This document shows positions 28,361 through 38,534 of a stretch of 49,110 nucleotides of DNA, piece by piece. Source of the stretch: Cellulomonas endophytica (GTDB taxonomy: Bacteria > Actinomycetota > Actinomycetes > Actinomycetales > Cellulomonadaceae); contig NZ_RWJX01000029.1 in NCBI RefSeq assembly GCF_004123805.1, positions 1 through 49,110 of the forward strand, in the 5' to 3' direction. Every line of letters begins with the position of its first letter. Within the stretch, counting starts at the first letter, position 1. The position numbers and the translations under genes were made by a program. The notes beneath the pieces were generated by a model, which saw only the letters and a program-made list of their open reading frames with translations, was not told where the DNA came from and ran no database searches.

Positions 28361-31300
28361 GTGCCCTCTCGCCCCCTGCCCTCCCCCGCCGCCCCGGTCC
28401 TCCGTCGGGTCGTGGCCCTCCTGCTCGCGCCCGTCGTGCTCCTCACGACGCTCGCCCTCGGCGCCACGCCGGCGGCGGCGGCGAGCGCGCCGTCCACGCC
28501 GAGCAGCGTGACGGCGGTGTGGATGGGTCACGTCGGCACCGTCCTGAGCTGGTCGAAGGTCGGGTCCTCGGGCCTGACGGGGTACGGCGTCCACCGGCTG
28601 CCCACCGCGACGGCCGTGCCCAGCGCCGCCACCCGCGTGGCCACGCTGGGCAAGGGCACCACGAGCTGGACCGACGGCTCGACGGCCACGGCACCCGCCG
28701 GCTCGAAGGTCTACTACGCCGTGGATGCCCTGGCCGGCGCCCTCGTGTCGAAGCCGTCGAGCACCCGCACCGTCACGACGACGGACCGGACCGCCCCGGC
28801 CGCACCCTCGAGCCTGGCCGCGAAGGCCGGCGCGGCGGGCGTCGTGCTCACCTGGAAGGCGGGCACGGAGGCCGACCTCGCGGGCTTCTCCGTCCAGTCG
28901 GCGACCTCGTCGTCCGGGCCGTGGGGGGCCGCCCGCACCGTCCCCGCGGGCACCGCCCCGACGTTCACCGACACGGCCGCCGCACCCGGCGTGCGCACGT
29001 ACTACCGGGTCACCGCCGTGGACCGCACGGGCAACACCTCGGGCGCCGCGACGGCGAACGCCACGCGCCCCGCTGACGGCAGCATCCCCACGCCCTCGGG
29101 CGTGCGCGCCGCGCTCTCCTCCGACAAGGCCTCGGTGGTGGTGTCCTGGACGGCGAACGCCGGCACGACGACGAAGGGCTACCTCGTCGAGCGCGCCACG
29201 AGCGCGACCGGGCCGTTCGCCGTCGTCACGGGGGCGGCGGTCACCGGCACGTCGTGGACGGACACCGCCCCTCCGCTCGCGGCCACGTCCTCCTACCGCG
29301 TCACCGCGGTCGACGCGGCCGGCCGCTCGTCCGGTGCGAGCGCGGTCGTCTCCGTCGCCGTCCCGGCGGACACGGCCGCCCCGAACGCGCCGACCTCCCC
29401 GGTCGTGAAGGTCGTCGCCGGCGTCGCCCAGGTCACCTTCAAGGCCTCCACCAGCACGGACACCGCGTCCTATCGCGTGCAGAAGCGCGTGGGGGACAAG
29501 GACGGCACGCGCACCTACCAGGACTGGCTGACGCTGCCCGCAGGCACCGTGACCTTCACCGACCCCGCCGCGACGGAGGGCACCGTCGGCTACTACCGCG
29601 TGGTCGCGGTCGACCGCGCCGGCAACGCCTCGTCGTACCTCGCCGTCACCGCGAACAACCCCATGGTGAAGCCGGGCACGCCCGCCGGGCTCAGGGCCAC
29701 CGCGGGCGGCACGGTCCAGGGCGTGCGCCTGGCATGGACGGCGAACAAGGACGCGGACCTCGCGGGGTACGTGGTCTACCGGTCCGCCTCGAGCGGCGGC
29801 ACGTACGTCCGCCTGACCACGGTGACCGCGGCGGCCGCCGGCACGGCGCCCTCGTTCACGGACACCAGCGCCGCGACCGGCGTCGCCCAGTACTACAGGG
29901 TGCAGGCCGTCGACCTCGTCGGGAACGTCTCGGCCCAGTCCGGCGCGGTGAGCGGCACGTCGACCACCGCCCCCGTGCCGCTCCCCGTGACGTACACGCT
30001 GCTGTTCGTCGCGCCGGACGGCGCCAACGGCGCCTTCCCGACGATCTCGGCCGCGCTCGCGACGATCCCCTCGACGAACCTCACCCCGACGAAGATCACC
30101 ATCGCCCCCGGCACCTACCGGGAGTCGTTCCGCGTCGACCAGCCGAACGTCGTCCTCGCCGGCGCCACGGGCGACCCCTCCGACGTCGTCATCACCGACG
30201 ACCGCGCCTCCGGCACCCCCGTGCCGGGCGGCAGCACCGACGCCGACACGGGCCTGCCGAAGACCTACGGCACCGCCGGCAGCGCCACCGTCACGGTCAC
30301 GGCGGCGGACGTCACCCTCCAGGACCTGACGGTCGCGAACGCCTTCGACGAGGCCGCCCACCCGGAGATCTCCAGCAAGCAGGCCGTCGCGCTCTCGGTG
30401 ACCGGCGACCGCTTCGTCGGCGCGCACGTGCGGCTGCTCGGCAACCAGGACACGCTGCTCGCCGACACGGTCCGCACCACGGCGCGCTCGCGCCAGTACT
30501 ACGTGGACAGCTACGTCGAGGGCGACGTCGACTACGTCTTCGGCGGCGCCACCGCCGTGTTCGAGCGGACGACCTTCCGCTCGCTCGACCGGGGCTCGCG
30601 CTCCAACAACGGCTACATCACCGCCGCGAGCACGAACTCGGGCAGCAAGTACGGGTTCCTCATCACGGGCAGCCGCGTGGTCAGCGACGCGGCGGCCGGC
30701 ACCGTGAGCCTGGGTCGCCCGTGGCACCCGGACGGCGACCCGGCCGCCCTCGGCTCCGTCGTCGTGCGCGACACCGTCCTGCCCGCGGCCGTGCGGGCCA
30801 CGCCGTGGACCGACATGACGACCGCCGGCACGCTCTTCTCCTGGCGGGACGCGCGCTTCTCCGAGTACCGCAACTCCGGCCCCGGCGCCCTCGCCGGACC
30901 CGCCACCGCCGACCGGCCGCAGCTCACGGACAGCGCCGCGGCCAACGCCACGGTCGCCAGGTACCTCGCCGGCAGCGACGGCTGGGCGCCCGTGGTCGTC
31001 ACCCCCGACACCGCGCCCGACGCCCCGACGGGCCTGACCCTCACGGGCGGCTTCGAGCAGGTCGCGCTGACCTGGACGGGCGTCGGCGACACCGACCTCG
31101 CCGGCTACCGCGTGTACCGCGCGGCCGGCACCGCCGTCGCCGCGACCCCGCAGGCGCTCGTCAGCGGGACCGCACCGCTGCTCGGCACCTCCTTCACCGA
31201 CACGACGGCCCTCGACGGCGTCACGTACTCCTACCTCGTCACGGCGGTGGACTTCACCGGTCACGAGACCGCCGGCGCCCCCGCCACCGGCACGACCGAC

Positions 31301-34300
31301 CCCGCACGCGCCGACCTCACCGTGGCCGCGGACGGCTCGGGCGACTTCACGACGATCGCCGCCGCCGTCGCCTCCATCCCGGCGGGCCGCACGGCGCGCA
31401 CCGTCGTGTTCGTCGAGCCCGGCACCTACGCCGAGCACCTCACGATCGCGCACAGCGACGTGGTCCTCGTCGGCACCACCGGCCGCGCCCAGGACGTCGT
31501 CATCACCGGGAGCCGGGCCGCCGGCACCCCCACGGGGGGCCTGAACCCCGACGGCACCCCCGCCACCTACGGCACCTCCGGCAGCGCCACGGTGCTCGTG
31601 TCCGGCGACGACGTGGAGGTCCGCGACCTCACCATCGAGAACACGTACCGCGAGGGCACCTACGCCAACGGCCAGGCGGTCGCGCTGCGCACCACCGGCG
31701 ACCGGCTCGTCTTCGACGGCGTCCGGCTGCTCGGCAACCAGGACACGCTGTACGCCAACAGCCCCAGCGCGGCGACGCGCTCGCGCGTCTACTTCCACGA
31801 CTGCTGGGTCGCGGGCGACGTCGACTTCCTCTTCGGGCGCGCGACGGCCGTCCTCGACGGCTGCACGCTCGAGGTCCTCGACCACGGCACGACGCCGAAC
31901 GGCTCGGTCACCGCGGCGAGCACGCAGAAGGCGCAGGCGTACGGGTTCCTCATCACCGGCAGCCGCATCATCGGGTCGGCGCCGGACGGATCGCAGAACC
32001 TCGGCCGCCCGTGGCAGCCGGGCCTGAAGCAGGACGACGACACCTCGGTCGCCGACGCGAACGCGCTCGGCCACGTCGTGGTCCGCGACTCCTGGCTCGG
32101 CCCCGTGGTCAGCACCACCGCGACGTGGACGAACATGACCAACAGCGGCACCGTCACGGACTGGCGCAGCGCCCGCTTCGCGGAGTACCGCAACAGCGGC
32201 CCCGGTGCCGCCGCGGGTGGCGAGCGGCCGCAGCTGAGCGACGCGGACGCCACCCGCCTCACGGCCCGCGACTTCCTCGCCGGCACCGACGGGTGGGACC
32301 CGGTGGCCCCCGCGGCCGCCGACGTCGCGCCCGCCGCCGTCACCGGCCTCGCCGTGTCCGGCGACGACGCCCGCGCCATCCTCACGTGGGAGGACGCACC
32401 CGAGGTCGACGTCGTCGCCTACCGCGTCTACCGCGCGGCCGGCGCCTCATCCCTCGAGGTGCCCGTCGACGAGCACAACCTCGTCGGGACCGTCGAGAAG
32501 GCGGCCTTCACCGACACGGGGCTGACCAACGGCACCTCCTACGCCTACGTCGTCGTCGCGGTGGACGCCGCCGGCCACGTCGCCCGGGCCTCGGGCGCCG
32601 TCACGGTGGTCCCCGGCGCGAAGCCGCTGGTGCCGGACGTCGTCGTGGCCGCGGACGGCTCGGGCGACGCCACGTCGCTCGTCGCTGCGCTCGCCGCGGC
32701 CCCGGCCGGCACCGCGTCCGACCCGACGGTCGTCCTCGTCCGCCCCGGCACGTACCGCGAGGTCGTGCAGGTGTCCAAGCCGTGGACGACGATCGTCGGT
32801 GCCACCGGGCGGGCGGAGGACGTCGTGCTGACGTTCGACAACGCCAACGGCACGCCCCGCTCCGCCACCACCTGCCCGGCGGTCGCCACCGCCACCTGCG
32901 GCACGGGCGGCAGCGCGAGCGTGTGGGTGAGCGCGAGCAACGTGCGCGTCCAGGACCTGACGATCAGCAACACCTTCGACGCCGACGCGCACCCCGGGGT
33001 CTCGCCCCAGGCCGTCGCGCTGCGGGCCACCGGGGACCGCCAGGTCTACGACGGCGTGCGGGTGCTCGGCCACCAGGACACGCTCCTGGCCGACGCCGCC
33101 GGCTCCGTCACGGGTGCCTACGTCCGCCAGTACTTCGTGCGCAGCTACGTCGAGGGCGACATCGACTTCGTCTTCGGCCGGGCGACCGCCGTCTTCGACC
33201 GCACGACCATCCACGCGCTCGCGCACCGCGGCGGCACGGTCTTCGCGCCGAGCACCGCCTCGCAGAACCCGCGCGGGTACCTCGTCGTCGACAGCCGCCT
33301 CGTCAGCGACAACGAACCCGGCACCTACCACCTGGGCCGGCCGTGGCGCGGCTGGGCGGACGGCAGCCAGGGCGACGACTCGCGCGGCGCCACGACGATC
33401 GTGCGGACGTGGCTCGGCGACGGCCTCGCCACCGCCCAGCCGTGGATCGACTTCACGGGCGGCCTGGCCTGGACCGCCGGCCGGTTCGCCGAGCACGGGA
33501 ACACCGGGCCCGGGGCGACCGTGAACGCGAACCGCCCGCAGCTGACCGACGCCCAGGGCGCCGCGGCGACGGCGCGGTCCTGGCTGGCCGGCACGGACGG
33601 CTGGGACCCGGTCCTGCCCGTCGCGGCCGACAGCGCCCCGGCGGCGCCCACCGGCGTGAGCGGCGGCACCGGCGACGGGACCGCCTCGCTCGTCTGGGCC
33701 GAGAGCCCGCAGGCCGACGTCGTGGGCTACCGGGTCTACCGGGCCACGGGCGCCGGTGCGACCGTGCCGGTCGACGCCGAGCACCGCGTCAGCACCGCCA
33801 CGCTGACCCGGCAGGGTTTCGCGCAGGCCGGGCTGACCAACGGCACGACGTACACCTACGTCGTCACCGCGCTCGACGCCGCCGGCCAGGAGTCGCCGGC
33901 CTCGGCGGCGGTGACCGTCACCCCCGCGCTGCACGTCGACGCCACCGTGGCGGCGGACGGGGCCGGGGACCACACCACCCTGCAGGCGGCGATCGACGCC
34001 GTGCCGGCGGGCGCGGCCGCACCCCGCGTCATCGCGGTCGAGCCGGGCACGTACGTCGGCACGACGACGGTGCCGGCGGGCAAGCTCGTCACCGTGGTCG
34101 GCGCCACCGGCGACCCCGCGGACGTGGTCCTCACCAACGGGACCGCGACGCCGACCCTCACCGTGGCCGCTTCGGGCTTCACCGCCTCCGGCCTCACGCT
34201 CGAGAACACGGCTACCAGCGGGGCGGCCCCCGCCCTGTCGATGACCGGTGACAAGGTCGTGGTCCACGACGCGGTCCTGCGGGCCCGCAACCGCACGGTC

Positions 34301-37300
34301 TTCGCCGACACCCCGACCTACACCGCGAGCGCCCGTCAGGTGCTCGACCACGTGGAGCTCGCGGGCAACGCCGACCTCGTGCTCGGTCGCGCCACGCTGG
34401 TGATCAGCTCGAGCACCATCACCGTCGGTGCCGCGAACGGCTCCGTGCTGACGCCCAGCACGGCCGCGGACCAGAAGGGCTTCCTCCTGGTCGCCAGCAC
34501 GGTCACCACGGCGCCCGGCGTCTCGGGTGCCTCCCTCGGCCGCCCCTACCGGGCCTGGGCGGACACCTACACGCCGCGGTCGGTCGGCCAGGCCGTCGTG
34601 CGCGAGACGACGATCGGTGCGGGTGTCCGCGCGGCCGCCCCGTGGGGCACCGGTCCCGCGGGCGAGCCCTGGACCCTCGGCCGGTTCGCCGAGTTCGCCA
34701 CCACGGGCGCCGGTGCGGCGGTGAACGACAACCGGCCGCAGCTGAGCCCGGCGGAGTCGCTCGGCGCGACCGTGACGGCCTGGCTCGGCGAGGGCACGTG
34801 GTACCCCGCGGTGCCGACGCCGGCCACCCCGGCCGACGTCGTCGCGCCCGCCACCCCGACGGGCGTGGCGGCCTCCGGCACCGGTGGCACGCTCACCCTC
34901 ACCTGGGACGCGGGCGCCGAGCCCGACCTGGCCGGCTACCGCCTGCACCGCGTCACCGGCGCGGGCGCGGGCGTGCCGCTCACGGCGGCCACCCGCGTCG
35001 GCACGCCGGCGGTTCCCCGCTTCACGGACACCGGCCTGGTCGACGGCACGGCCTACACGTACGCCGTCGTCGCGGTCGACGCCGCGGGCAACGCGTCGGC
35101 GCCGGCCACCGTGACCGCCACGCCCGCGGACCGCGTCGCGCCGGCAGCACCGGCCGACCTCCGCGCCACGGGGGCCTCCGGCCGGGTGACGGTCGCCTGG
35201 GCCGTCTCGCCCGAGCCCGACCTCGCCGGCTACCGGGTGTACCGGGCCGGCGGGTCGACCCCGCTCGTCGCCGACCTCGTCACCGCGACGTCCTGGACGG
35301 AGCTGGGCCTGGTGGACGGCACCGCCTACGAGTACGAGGTCACCGCCGTCGACGTCTTCGGCAACGAGTCGGCGCGGTCGGCCGCGGCCGGGGCGACCCC
35401 GGTCGCCGGTGACGCGGAGGCGCCCGCGGCGCCGAACGCCCTCCGGGCCGTGCTCGGCAGGGCAGCGGTCGCCCTCACCTGGGCGCCGGTCCCCGACGTC
35501 GACGTCACGGGCTACGACGTCTGGCGCTCGGGCCCCGACGGGGCGTGGACGAGGCGGACGCCCTCGTCCGTGACGGGCACGGCCTTCACGGACACCGGCG
35601 TGGTCGTCGGCACGACGTACCGGTACGTGGTCACGGCGGTGGACGGGTCGGGCAACACCTCCGACCGGTCCGCGGCGGTGGCGGCCACCCCGGTGGCGGT
35701 CGACCTCGTCGTGGCTGCCGACGGGACGGGCGACTTCCGCACCGTCCAGGCGGCGATCGACAGCCTGCCGAACAACACGAGCTTCCCGGCCCCGGGCCGC
35801 ACGATCCTCGTGCAGCCCGGCACCTACACGGGCACGGTGAGCGCCGCGCTCGCGGCGGACGGCGTGACGAAGGGCAACCGGTACGGCGTCAACCTCGTGG
35901 GCGCGACGGGCGACCCGCGCGACGTCGTCCTCACCGCGAGCGGCACGGGCCAGGCCGGCACCGTCACGATCGCCGGTGACCGCTGGACCCTCACGGACCT
36001 CACGGTGGCCAACACCAACGCGACCGGCACGGGCACCTACCAGGTCGCCCTCTCGGTCACGGGCGGGGACAAGCACGTCTTCACGGACGTCCGGTTCCTC
36101 GGCGACTACCGGACGCTGAACCTCTCGACGGCGAACACCACGACCTACTCGCGCTCGTACTTCCGGGACGTGTACGTCGAGGGCGGCTCGGACATGGTCT
36201 TCGGGCGTGCCGTGGCGGTCTTCGACCGGTCGACGTTCCACGTGCTCGCGCGCGGCGGGGCGGCGGTCTTCGGCTCCACGGTCGGCGCCGGCAGCCCCTA
36301 CGGCTTCCTGCTCACCGACAGCACCGTCCTCACCGACGGGGCCCCCGGGTCCGTGCACCTGTCCCGCCCCTACAACGTGACGAGCTCGCAGGTCGTCGTC
36401 CGGGACACGCAGCTCGCGGCGGGGATCAGCGCGACGCAGCCGTGGAAGGACTGGAGCGCCACCCTCACCTGGGACCAGGCCCGCTTCGCGGAGTACCGGA
36501 ACACCGGGGCAGCGGCCGCGGGGACCGACGTGTCGAAGCGCCCGCAGCTCGGCGACCTCGACTCCTACCGGTACTCGCGGTGGACGTACCTCGCCGGTGC
36601 CGACGGCTGGAACCCGATCGGGGAGGCGGCCCCGGTCGTCCCGACGGATACGACCGCCCCGGCGGCCGTGACCGGCCTGGTGGCGACGCCGGGAGCCGGC
36701 ACGGTGACGCTCGACTGGGCCGACGGCACGGAGGCGGACCTCGCGTCCTACACCGTGGAGCGCTCCACCACGGGGGCGGCCCCCTGGGCACGCCTGGCCA
36801 CGCCGGCGGCGGGCATCTCGGTCTGGACCGACACGACCGTGGCGGTGGGGACGGCGACGACCTACCGCGTCGCCGCGGTGGACGCCGCGGGCAACGCGTC
36901 GGTGGCGGCGACCGCCACGGTCACGGTCAGCACGCCCCCGGCGACGACGCGTCCGGTCTCGGTGTTCGTCGCCGGCGACTCCACCGCGTCGGTCTACGCG
37001 GCCGACGAGGCCCCGCGGGCCGGCTGGGCCCAGGCCCTCCCGGCGTTCACGACGGGCGACGTGCGGGTCGTCGACTACGCGCAGTCCGGGGCGAGCACGA
37101 AGAGCTACCTCGCCGCCGGCCTGCTCGACCGCATCCTGCGGGAGATCAGGCCCGGGGACTACCTGCTGGTGTCCTTCGGGCACAACGACGAGAAGACCGA
37201 CGACCCCAACCGGGGGACGCTCGCCTGGTCGACGTACCAGCAGAACCTCCAGCGGTTCGTCGACGGCGCGCGGCTCAAGGGTGCGACGCCGGTGCTGCTC

Positions 37301-37693
37301 ACGCCGGTGGAGCGCCGACAGTTCAGCGGCGGGCACGCCGTGCCGACGCACGGGGAGTACCCGGCGGCGGTGCGGGCGCTGGCGCAGCAGCAGGGGGTCG
37401 CGATGATCGACCTGCAGGCCCTCAGCCTCGCGGCGTTCGAGGGGCTGGGCGTCACCGGTACCCAGGGGTGGTTCCTCCACCTCGCCGCGGGCGCGTCGCC
37501 GAACTACCCCAACGGAGTCACGGACAACACGCACTTCGGGGCCCGGGGTGCGCTCGAGCTCGCGCGGATCGTGGCGACCGCGCTGCGCGACCAGGCCGTC
37601 CTGCCCGTGGGTGGCGAGTACCTGCAGCGGCTGTCGGACACGACGATCGACCCGCTCACCGCGGTGGTCTGGCCGGCGAGCCGCCCGGTCTGA
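28361..37693 (+). CDS. Secreted multidomain pectin esterase: five CE8 pectin methylesterase modules, twelve FN3 modules, C-terminal CE12 acetylesterase
   Basis: 3,110 residues. A signal peptide (about 1-41, ending ATPAAAA) is followed by five FN3 modules (45-540). CE8 modules lie at about 545-878, 984-1318, 1424-1758, 1857-2150 and 2447-2765, linked by one FN3 each except three between the fourth and fifth. One FN3 precedes the CE12 SGNH domain (2868-3110). CE8 modules 1-3 keep all active residues: Asp697/Asp724/Arg786, Asp1128/Asp1155/Arg1216 and Asp1573/Asp1602/Arg1660. Modules 4 and 5 have Arg1978 and Arg2584 in place of the first Asp. CE12 has Ser2874 (GDS), Asn2942 (GHND), Asp3055 and His3058. 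It should de-methylate homogalacturonan and deacetylate rhamnogalacturonan outside the cell. There is no sortase motif. GTG is preceded by CTGGAG. Confidence 0.93.
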   Translation: MPSRPLPSPAAPVLRRVVALLLAPVVLLTTLALGATPAAAASAPSTPSSVTAVWMGHVGTVLSWSKVGSSGLTGYGVHRLPTATAVPSAATRVATLGKGTTSWTDGSTATAPAGSKVYYAVDALAGALVSKPSSTRTVTTTDRTAPAAPSSLAAKAGAAGVVLTWKAGTEADLAGFSVQSATSSSGPWGAARTVPAGTAPTFTDTAAAPGVRTYYRVTAVDRTGNTSGAATANATRPADGSIPTPSGVRAALSSDKASVVVSWTANAGTTTKGYLVERATSATGPFAVVTGAAVTGTSWTDTAPPLAATSSYRVTAVDAAGRSSGASAVVSVAVPADTAAPNAPTSPVVKVVAGVAQVTFKASTSTDTASYRVQKRVGDKDGTRTYQDWLTLPAGTVTFTDPAATEGTVGYYRVVAVDRAGNASSYLAVTANNPMVKPGTPAGLRATAGGTVQGVRLAWTANKDADLAGYVVYRSASSGGTYVRLTTVTAAAAGTAPSFTDTSAATGVAQYYRVQAVDLVGNVSAQSGAVSGTSTTAPVPLPVTYTLLFVAPDGANGAFPTISAALATIPSTNLTPTKITIAPGTYRESFRVDQPNVVLAGATGDPSDVVITDDRASGTPVPGGSTDADTGLPKTYGTAGSATVTVTAADVTLQDLTVANAFDEAAHPEISSKQAVALSVTGDRFVGAHVRLLGNQDTLLADTVRTTARSRQYYVDSYVEGDVDYVFGGATAVFERTTFRSLDRGSRSNNGYITAASTNSGSKYGFLITGSRVVSDAAAGTVSLGRPWHPDGDPAALGSVVVRDTVLPAAVRATPWTDMTTAGTLFSWRDARFSEYRNSGPGALAGPATADRPQLTDSAAANATVARYLAGSDGWAPVVVTPDTAPDAPTGLTLTGGFEQVALTWTGVGDTDLAGYRVYRAAGTAVAATPQALVSGTAPLLGTSFTDTTALDGVTYSYLVTAVDFTGHETAGAPATGTTDPARADLTVAADGSGDFTTIAAAVASIPAGRTARTVVFVEPGTYAEHLTIAHSDVVLVGTTGRAQDVVITGSRAAGTPTGGLNPDGTPATYGTSGSATVLVSGDDVEVRDLTIENTYREGTYANGQAVALRTTGDRLVFDGVRLLGNQDTLYANSPSAATRSRVYFHDCWVAGDVDFLFGRATAVLDGCTLEVLDHGTTPNGSVTAASTQKAQAYGFLITGSRIIGSAPDGSQNLGRPWQPGLKQDDDTSVADANALGHVVVRDSWLGPVVSTTATWTNMTNSGTVTDWRSARFAEYRNSGPGAAAGGERPQLSDADATRLTARDFLAGTDGWDPVAPAAADVAPAAVTGLAVSGDDARAILTWEDAPEVDVVAYRVYRAAGASSLEVPVDEHNLVGTVEKAAFTDTGLTNGTSYAYVVVAVDAAGHVARASGAVTVVPGAKPLVPDVVVAADGSGDATSLVAALAAAPAGTASDPTVVLVRPGTYREVVQVSKPWTTIVGATGRAEDVVLTFDNANGTPRSATTCPAVATATCGTGGSASVWVSASNVRVQDLTISNTFDADAHPGVSPQAVALRATGDRQVYDGVRVLGHQDTLLADAAGSVTGAYVRQYFVRSYVEGDIDFVFGRATAVFDRTTIHALAHRGGTVFAPSTASQNPRGYLVVDSRLVSDNEPGTYHLGRPWRGWADGSQGDDSRGATTIVRTWLGDGLATAQPWIDFTGGLAWTAGRFAEHGNTGPGATVNANRPQLTDAQGAAATARSWLAGTDGWDPVLPVAADSAPAAPTGVSGGTGDGTASLVWAESPQADVVGYRVYRATGAGATVPVDAEHRVSTATLTRQGFAQAGLTNGTTYTYVVTALDAAGQESPASAAVTVTPALHVDATVAADGAGDHTTLQAAIDAVPAGAAAPRVIAVEPGTYVGTTTVPAGKLVTVVGATGDPADVVLTNGTATPTLTVAASGFTASGLTLENTATSGAAPALSMTGDKVVVHDAVLRARNRTVFADTPTYTASARQVLDHVELAGNADLVLGRATLVISSSTITVGAANGSVLTPSTAADQKGFLLVASTVTTAPGVSGASLGRPYRAWADTYTPRSVGQAVVRETTIGAGVRAAAPWGTGPAGEPWTLGRFAEFATTGAGAAVNDNRPQLSPAESLGATVTAWLGEGTWYPAVPTPATPADVVAPATPTGVAASGTGGTLTLTWDAGAEPDLAGYRLHRVTGAGAGVPLTAATRVGTPAVPRFTDTGLVDGTAYTYAVVAVDAAGNASAPATVTATPADRVAPAAPADLRATGASGRVTVAWAVSPEPDLAGYRVYRAGGSTPLVADLVTATSWTELGLVDGTAYEYEVTAVDVFGNESARSAAAGATPVAGDAEAPAAPNALRAVLGRAAVALTWAPVPDVDVTGYDVWRSGPDGAWTRRTPSSVTGTAFTDTGVVVGTTYRYVVTAVDGSGNTSDRSAAVAATPVAVDLVVAADGTGDFRTVQAAIDSLPNNTSFPAPGRTILVQPGTYTGTVSAALAADGVTKGNRYGVNLVGATGDPRDVVLTASGTGQAGTVTIAGDRWTLTDLTVANTNATGTGTYQVALSVTGGDKHVFTDVRFLGDYRTLNLSTANTTTYSRSYFRDVYVEGGSDMVFGRAVAVFDRSTFHVLARGGAAVFGSTVGAGSPYGFLLTDSTVLTDGAPGSVHLSRPYNVTSSQVVVRDTQLAAGISATQPWKDWSATLTWDQARFAEYRNTGAAAAGTDVSKRPQLGDLDSYRYSRWTYLAGADGWNPIGEAAPVVPTDTTAPAAVTGLVATPGAGTVTLDWADGTEADLASYTVERSTTGAAPWARLATPAAGISVWTDTTVAVGTATTYRVAAVDAAGNASVAATATVTVSTPPATTRPVSVFVAGDSTASVYAADEAPRAGWAQALPAFTTGDVRVVDYAQSGASTKSYLAAGLLDRILREIRPGDYLLVSFGHNDEKTDDPNRGTLAWSTYQQNLQRFVDGARLKGATPVLLTPVERRQFSGGHAVPTHGEYPAAVRALAQQQGVAMIDLQALSLAAFEGLGVTGTQGWFLHLAAGASPNYPNGVTDNTHFGARGALELARIVATALRDQAVLPVGGEYLQRLSDTTIDPLTAVVWPASRPV

Positions 37694-37768
37694 CGCCCGT
37701 CCCCGCCGGACGTCGCACCGACCGCCGTCGCACCGCTGTCGGGCGCACCGCCGGCCGCGCACCGCGGA

Positions 37769-37801
37769 GGCCCCCGTCGCAGCACCGCCGCGACGGGGGC
37801 C
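37769..37801 (+). terminator. Strong hairpin after the pectin esterase gene
   Basis: Perfect 12-base arms GGCCCCCGTCGC (37769-37780) and GCGACGGGGGCC (37790-37801), 9-base loop, about 75 bases after the stop. It isolates the esterase gene from the clpP operon. Confidence 0.7.
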
Positions 37802-37842
37802 CGGTCGTCCCGGCGGGCCTCCCGCCGTCCGCCCACGGCGGA

Positions 37843-37857
37843 TCCGCCCTCGGCAGC
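37843..37857. promoter_or_regulatory. PopR-box-like site upstream of the clpP pair
   Basis: TCCGCC-CTC-GGCAGC matches TCTGCC-N3-GGCAGA, the PopR recognition sequence of Streptomyces as I recall it, at 10 of 12 positions with the right spacing. Its centre is 49 bases before the clpP start codon, almost the same place as the perfect box before the regulator gene. Confidence 0.55.
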
Positions 37858-37886
37858 GCGGGGGCCCGCCGCGGCGCCGCCGCGCC

Positions 37887-37892
37887 GAGGGT
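37887..37892 (+). promoter_or_regulatory. Weak -10-like hexamer of the clpP pair, possibly leaderless
   Basis: GAGGGT, six bases before ATG 37899. The first base departs from TANNNT and no -35 consensus is visible, which fits an activator-dependent promoter. The same sequence could instead serve as a ribosome site. Confidence 0.35.
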
Positions 37893-37898
37893 GGGCCC

Positions 37899-38534
37899 AT
37901 GAGCGACGCACCCCGACCCCCCGCCCGCGGCCTGGACGACGAGCTGGCCGCCCGTCTGCTGCACCAGCGCATCATCGTGCTGGGCACGGAGCTCGACGAG
38001 GCCGCCGGCAACCGCCTGTGCGCCCAGCTGCTCCTGCTGTCCGCGGAGGACCCGCGGCACGACATCTCCCTGTGGATCAACTCGCCCGGCGGCTCCGTGC
38101 CGGCGATGCTCGCCATCCACGACGTCATGCGCCTGATCCCCAACGACGTGAGCACCCTGGCGATGGGCTGGGCCGCCAGCGCCGGGCAGTTCCTGCTGTC
38201 GGCGGGCACCCCCGGCAAGCGGTTCGCCCTCGAGCACTCCCGGGTCCTGCTGCACCAGGGCTCGTCGGGCATCGGCGGCTCGGCCGTCGACATCGAGCTG
38301 CAGGCGGAGGACCTGCGGCACACCCGCGACACGGTCCTCGGCCTCATCGCGGAGCACACGGGCCAGCCGCTGGCCCGGGTGACGGAGGACTCGCTGCGCG
38401 ACCGCTGGTTCAGCGCGGAGGAGGCGCGGGCCTACGGCTTCGTCGACCGCGTCGTCACGGACCTCGCCAGCGTCCGGCCCGACGACCGCGCCGGCTTCGC
38501 GGCGGGGCCGCTCACCCTGGCCGGTGGCCGGTGA
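37899..38534 (+). CDS. ATP-dependent Clp protease proteolytic subunit, catalytic residues intact (clpP3-like)
   Basis: 211 residues. It has the ClpP fold with SLWINSPGGSVPAMLAIHDVM, the nucleophile Ser94 in MGWAASAGQFLL, the His in RVLLHQG, and the Asp in LRDRWFSAEEARAYGFVD. It forms a degradation chamber with a second subunit and a Clp ATPase encoded elsewhere. It overlaps the next clpP gene by GTGA, so the two are made together. With the PopR-type regulator close by, this resembles the conditional clpP3-clpP4 operon of Streptomyces rather than the housekeeping clpP1-clpP2 pair, which lies beside clpX. Confidence 0.9.
   Translation: MSDAPRPPARGLDDELAARLLHQRIIVLGTELDEAAGNRLCAQLLLLSAEDPRHDISLWINSPGGSVPAMLAIHDVMRLIPNDVSTLAMGWAASAGQFLLSAGTPGKRFALEHSRVLLHQGSSGIGGSAVDIELQAEDLRHTRDTVLGLIAEHTGQPLARVTEDSLRDRWFSAEEARAYGFVDRVVTDLASVRPDDRAGFAAGPLTLAGGR

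Noticed and set aside
28361..37693. Polysaccharide lyase or polygalacturonase activity in the giant protein
   Set aside because: The parallel beta-helix modules carry pectin methylesterase motifs (QDTL, DFxFG, GRPW), not lyase or GH28 motifs.
32447..38359. 1,970-codon minus-strand frame opposite the pectin esterase gene
   Set aside because: Antisense shadow of a confidently assigned gene; composition is RGVDA-rich with no motifs.
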